Source: Bilophila wadsworthia ATCC 49260 (lineage in GTDB: Bacteria > Desulfobacterota > Desulfovibrionia > Desulfovibrionales > Desulfovibrionaceae). Taken from it: a stretch of 64,000 bases of DNA. Position 1 is the first letter of the stretch; every line of letters starts with the position of its first letter. The notes under the pieces were generated by a model that saw only the letters and a program-made list of their open reading frames with translations, made no database searches and had not been told where the DNA came from. Both the position numbers and the translations under genes were made by a program. Of the stretch, positions 61,986 to 64,000 are shown in pieces. The DNA is taken from NCBI RefSeq assembly GCF_000701705.1, contig NZ_JNJP01000003.1, positions 21,487 through 85,486 of the forward strand. The letters are read 5' to 3'.

Positions 61986-62059
61986 GATAGAGATATAAGG
62001 CGATGAGTTGAAGCGGGGAATCATCCGGCCCGGAAGCGGGTCCCGGGCCGGAAAAGGCA

Positions 62060-62617
62060 TTATTCGCGGCCGAGATAGCCGTTGGTGCGGGTATCGACCT
62101 TGACGCGGTCCCCGATGTTCACGAAAATCGGAACCTGAATGACGACGCCGGTTTCGAGGGTGGCGGGCTTGGTCACGTTGCTCACCGTGTCGCCCTTGGC
62201 GCCGGGTTCGGTTTCGGTGACTTCAAGGACGAGGGACGCCGGGATTTCGATGTCCAGCGGCTTTTCGTTGTAGAGCAGCACGCGGCATTCCTGGCCGTCC
62301 TTGAGGTAGTTGGCCTTGCCGTCGGTGGCTTCGGCGTCCATGTGCATCTGATCATAGGTGGTCATGTCCATGAACACGAGCTGTTCGCCCTCGTGATACA
62401 GGAACTGCATGTCGCGGGATTCGAGATTCGGGCGTTCGACCTTTTCGCCGGAACGGAAGGTGTTGTCCAGCACTCGGCCGTTGAGGATGTTACGCAGCTT
62501 GGTACGTACCATAGCTCCGCCTTTGCCGGGCTTGAAGTGTTGGAATTCGATGATTTCGAAGGGAGTCCCGTCGATTTCGATTTTAAGCCCCTTGCGGAAA
62601 TCCGTGGTAGAATACAT
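62060..62617 (-). CDS. efp: Elongation factor P
   Basis: A 185-residue translation factor that relieves stalling at proline runs. STTDFRKGLKIEIDGTPFEIIEFQHFKPGKGGAMVRTKLRN begins the protein; the lysine in PGKGGA is the position modified in other species. The three beta-barrel domains are complete (C-terminal KVDTRTNGYLGRE). GGAGG lies 4 bases before ATG 62617. The stop overlaps the possible upstream ftsK start, so the two may be translationally coupled. Confidence 0.95.
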   Translation of the reverse strand: MYSTTDFRKGLKIEIDGTPFEIIEFQHFKPGKGGAMVRTKLRNILNGRVLDNTFRSGEKVERPNLESRDMQFLYHEGEQLVFMDMTTYDQMHMDAEATDGKANYLKDGQECRVLLYNEKPLDIEIPASLVLEVTETEPGAKGDTVSNVTKPATLETGVVIQVPIFVNIGDRVKVDTRTNGYLGRE

Positions 62618-62811
62618 GCTGCCTCCAAAAACAGTGCTGAATATCAAAACGTACCAAGGGAGTGCTCCGCGCCCCCCGCTTGTTCCTTATCCGGAGCAAT
62701 CGGACGGCTGCCGCGATTGCTTTTCACGCTGCGGCAGGATAGCCTTGCCACTGCAACTCGATATTGTCGAACATCAGGCCGCGCTTGTCAACATACACCG
62801 GAGGTTCCCGT

Positions 62812-63447
62812 ATGATGAAAGAGACTCCCCCCACACTGACCCTTGAGGCGACGACGTTCAACAAGCCGCAGCTTCAGGAACAGCTTTCCGTGCTCGAGCA
62901 GCGTCAGGAAGCGCAGATCGCGCTTGCCGGGCGTTCCAATGTGGGGAAGTCGTCCCTCGTCAACGCCCTCGCCCGCCGCAAGCAGCTTGCCAAGATCAGC
63001 GCGACGCCGGGCAAGACGCGTTCCATCAATTTCTACAGGGTCGCCCCCGACGGCTTTTCTCTGGTCGATCTTCCGGGCTACGGCTATGCGAAGTGTTCGC
63101 AGGAAGAGCGCAAGAGTTGGGCCAAGCTCATTGAATACTACCTCACGAACACCCCGACGCTCAAGGCCTTAGCCCTGCTGCTCGACTGCCGGATTCCGCC
63201 GCAGGCATTGGACCGAGATCTCGCGGACTTCGCGCGCGGGCACGGTATTCCGCTTTTGCCCGTCCTGACCAAGGCCGACAAGTGCACGCAGGTCGAACGC
63301 AGCAAGCGCCAGCAGGAGTGGAGCCGTTTGCTCAACGGCATCATGCCCCTTCCCGTTTCCTCCAAGGACATGCGCGGCGTCGATGCCCTCTGGTCCGAGC
63401 TGCGCCGTTTCGCGGGGACGGGGGAAAGCGTGAGTGAAGAGGAGTAA
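62812..63447 (+). CDS. ysxC: Ribosome-biogenesis GTPase EngB/YsxC
   Basis: A 211-residue GTPase. G1 is GRSNVGKSS, G2 lies in ATPGKTRSINFY, G3 is DLPGYG and G4 is TKAD, all normal for the YihA/YsxC subgroup involved in large-subunit assembly. CGGAGG lies 7 bases before ATG 62812, and a second ATG follows immediately. It is divergent from efp. Confidence 0.94.
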   Translation: MMKETPPTLTLEATTFNKPQLQEQLSVLEQRQEAQIALAGRSNVGKSSLVNALARRKQLAKISATPGKTRSINFYRVAPDGFSLVDLPGYGYAKCSQEERKSWAKLIEYYLTNTPTLKALALLLDCRIPPQALDRDLADFARGHGIPLLPVLTKADKCTQVERSKRQQEWSRLLNGIMPLPVSSKDMRGVDALWSELRRFAGTGESVSEEE

Positions 63448-63609
63448 GAATTGGGGAAGGACCTTTCTGGAGAAAGACTCTTCCCTCCCTTCCCCAAAAC
63501 CCATCCCTCCAACCCCAAAGACTTTTGTAACGGTAGATGGTGGGCCGGGCGGCAAGGCGGCTGATGGCCTTATGTCCGTCCCCTGCGCGTTTTGTTCCTA
63601 TGAGCCAAT

Positions 63610-63643
63610 GACATGCTCCGTTCGTTTCCGGACGGAGCATGTC
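63610..63643 (+). terminator. Terminator after ysxC
   Basis: GACATGCTCCGT pairs with ACGGAGCATGTC (12 bp) and is followed by a T-run. Confidence 0.85.
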
Positions 63644-63684
63644 ACTTTTTATTTATAGATAACAATATGTTTATATTAATAAAT

Positions 63685-64000
63685 GGGGCTGTCCTAGCTA
63701 AGAAAAAAGAGCTAGGATAAGACCATGTATGAAAGACGCAGCAGACTAAATTATCGGCAACAGGCCGAACTCATAAAATTTTTTGTGGCTGGTGCCACGG
63801 CAAGGGCTGCCGGAGAAATGGCAGGAGTAAACCGTAACACAGCCACATCCTATTTCATGCGTTTGCGACGTCTCATTGCTTCGCATCTCCCCAGTTATCG
63901 ACTGTCCGGTGAAATAGAAGCCGATGAAAGTTACTTTGGAGGTGTAAGAAAAGGTAAAAGAGGACGGGGAGCTGCCGGAAAAATAGCTGTTTTTGGTTTA
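63685..64000 (+). mobile_element. Left end of an IS1595-family insertion sequence
   Basis: GGGGCTGTCCTAGCT at 63685 looks like the terminal repeat of IS1595 elements, and a hairpin follows (TCCTAGCT with AGCTAGGA). The transposase frame starts at 63725 and leaves the window. The eight bases before it (TAATAAAT, 63677-63684) are a candidate target duplication that needs the other end for proof. Confidence 0.7.
63725..64000 (+). CDS. IS1595 family transposase (3' end outside the window)
   Basis: The first 92 residues are visible. MYERRSRLNYRQQAELIKFFVAGATARAAGEMAGVNRNTATSYFMRLRRLIASHL is the N-terminal helix-turn-helix, and GEIEADESYFGGVRKGKRGRGAAGKIAVFGL is the first part of the DDE nuclease domain of the ISXO2/IS1595 type, with the first catalytic Asp in EADESYFGG. 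It reads away from ysxC. Codon use is poorer in GC than its neighbours, as expected for an acquired element. Confidence 0.85.
   Translation, partial: MYERRSRLNYRQQAELIKFFVAGATARAAGEMAGVNRNTATSYFMRLRRLIASHLPSYRLSGEIEADESYFGGVRKGKRGRGAAGKIAVFGL

Noticed and set aside
59409..62006. Long plus-strand frame opposite ftsK
   Set aside because: Arginine-, glycine- and histidine-rich shadow of the ftsK gene without any recognisable motif.
1..64000. CRISPR array, rRNA genes, prophage or integron
   Set aside because: No regularly spaced repeats, rRNA sequence or phage structural genes were seen; only the IS end at the right edge is mobile.

Overview
The window looks like chromosome of a GC-rich, anaerobic Desulfovibrionales-type bacterium, possibly Bilophila-like. 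This is inferred from gene content: nickel-pincer (lar) genes, DUF362 ferredoxin-type protein, many TRAP, tripartite tricarboxylate and ABC binding proteins, several sigma-54 activators, LolA/LolC and a selenoprotein. No rRNA or universal marker is present to fix the species.

Layout. 1-3.4 kb: lolC (its last codons lie outside) and lysS on the minus strand, then tRNA-Asn(GTT). 3.8-9.1 kb: a sigma-54-linked sensory unit of hybrid histidine kinase, NtrC-type regulator and a Liv-type binding protein behind a -24/-12 promoter. 9.2-14 kb: MATE exporter with a TetR regulator, and an AraC regulator divergent from a secreted carboxymuconolactone-decarboxylase-like protein. 14-17.7 kb: DUF362 protein and larB-larC-larE. 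18-19.2 kb: Tat-exported flavodoxin and an FMN reductase. 19.4-28.8 kb: TctCBA plus amidohydrolase operon, its PrpR-like sigma-54 activator, a divergent binding protein, and an orphan TRAP binding protein. 29.5-35.4 kb: PaaI thioesterase and a five-gene ABC importer with two different permeases and two different ATPases, preceded by a small membrane protein. 36-43 kb: heme-type hybrid kinase, alpha/beta hydrolase, Lar-like zinc ribbon, CstA, and a second small membrane protein resembling the first. 43.7-49 kb: GGDEF-GGDEF-EAL protein, LysE and CorA family proteins. 49.3-49.6 kb: a HesB-like selenoprotein with in-frame TGA. 49.9-56.5 kb: an operon that reads as a non-phosphorylating L-fucose pathway (UxaA-type dehydratase, lactonase, SDR, FucP, DHDPS-type aldolase). 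56.5-63.4 kb: FmdE/MoeA-like fusion, lolA, ftsK, efp and ysxC. From 63.7 kb: the left end of an IS1595-type insertion sequence, cut by the window edge.

How it fits together. The window is dominated by uptake and sensing of small organic acids, amides and sugars. The fucose-type route would end in pyruvate and lactaldehyde or lactate, which a lactate-oxidising sulfidogen can use. Regulation is largely by sigma-54 activators, with -24/-12 promoters visible before at least two of the presumed targets. The main unusual points are the selenoprotein that ordinary gene calling splits, an ABC importer whose two ATPases carry lesions falling in one composite ATP site, a LarC lacking its C-terminal domain, a conserved 36-bp promoter element before two redox-type genes, and the pair of unassigned small membrane proteins. 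All functions are inferred by reading the sequence; no searches were run.
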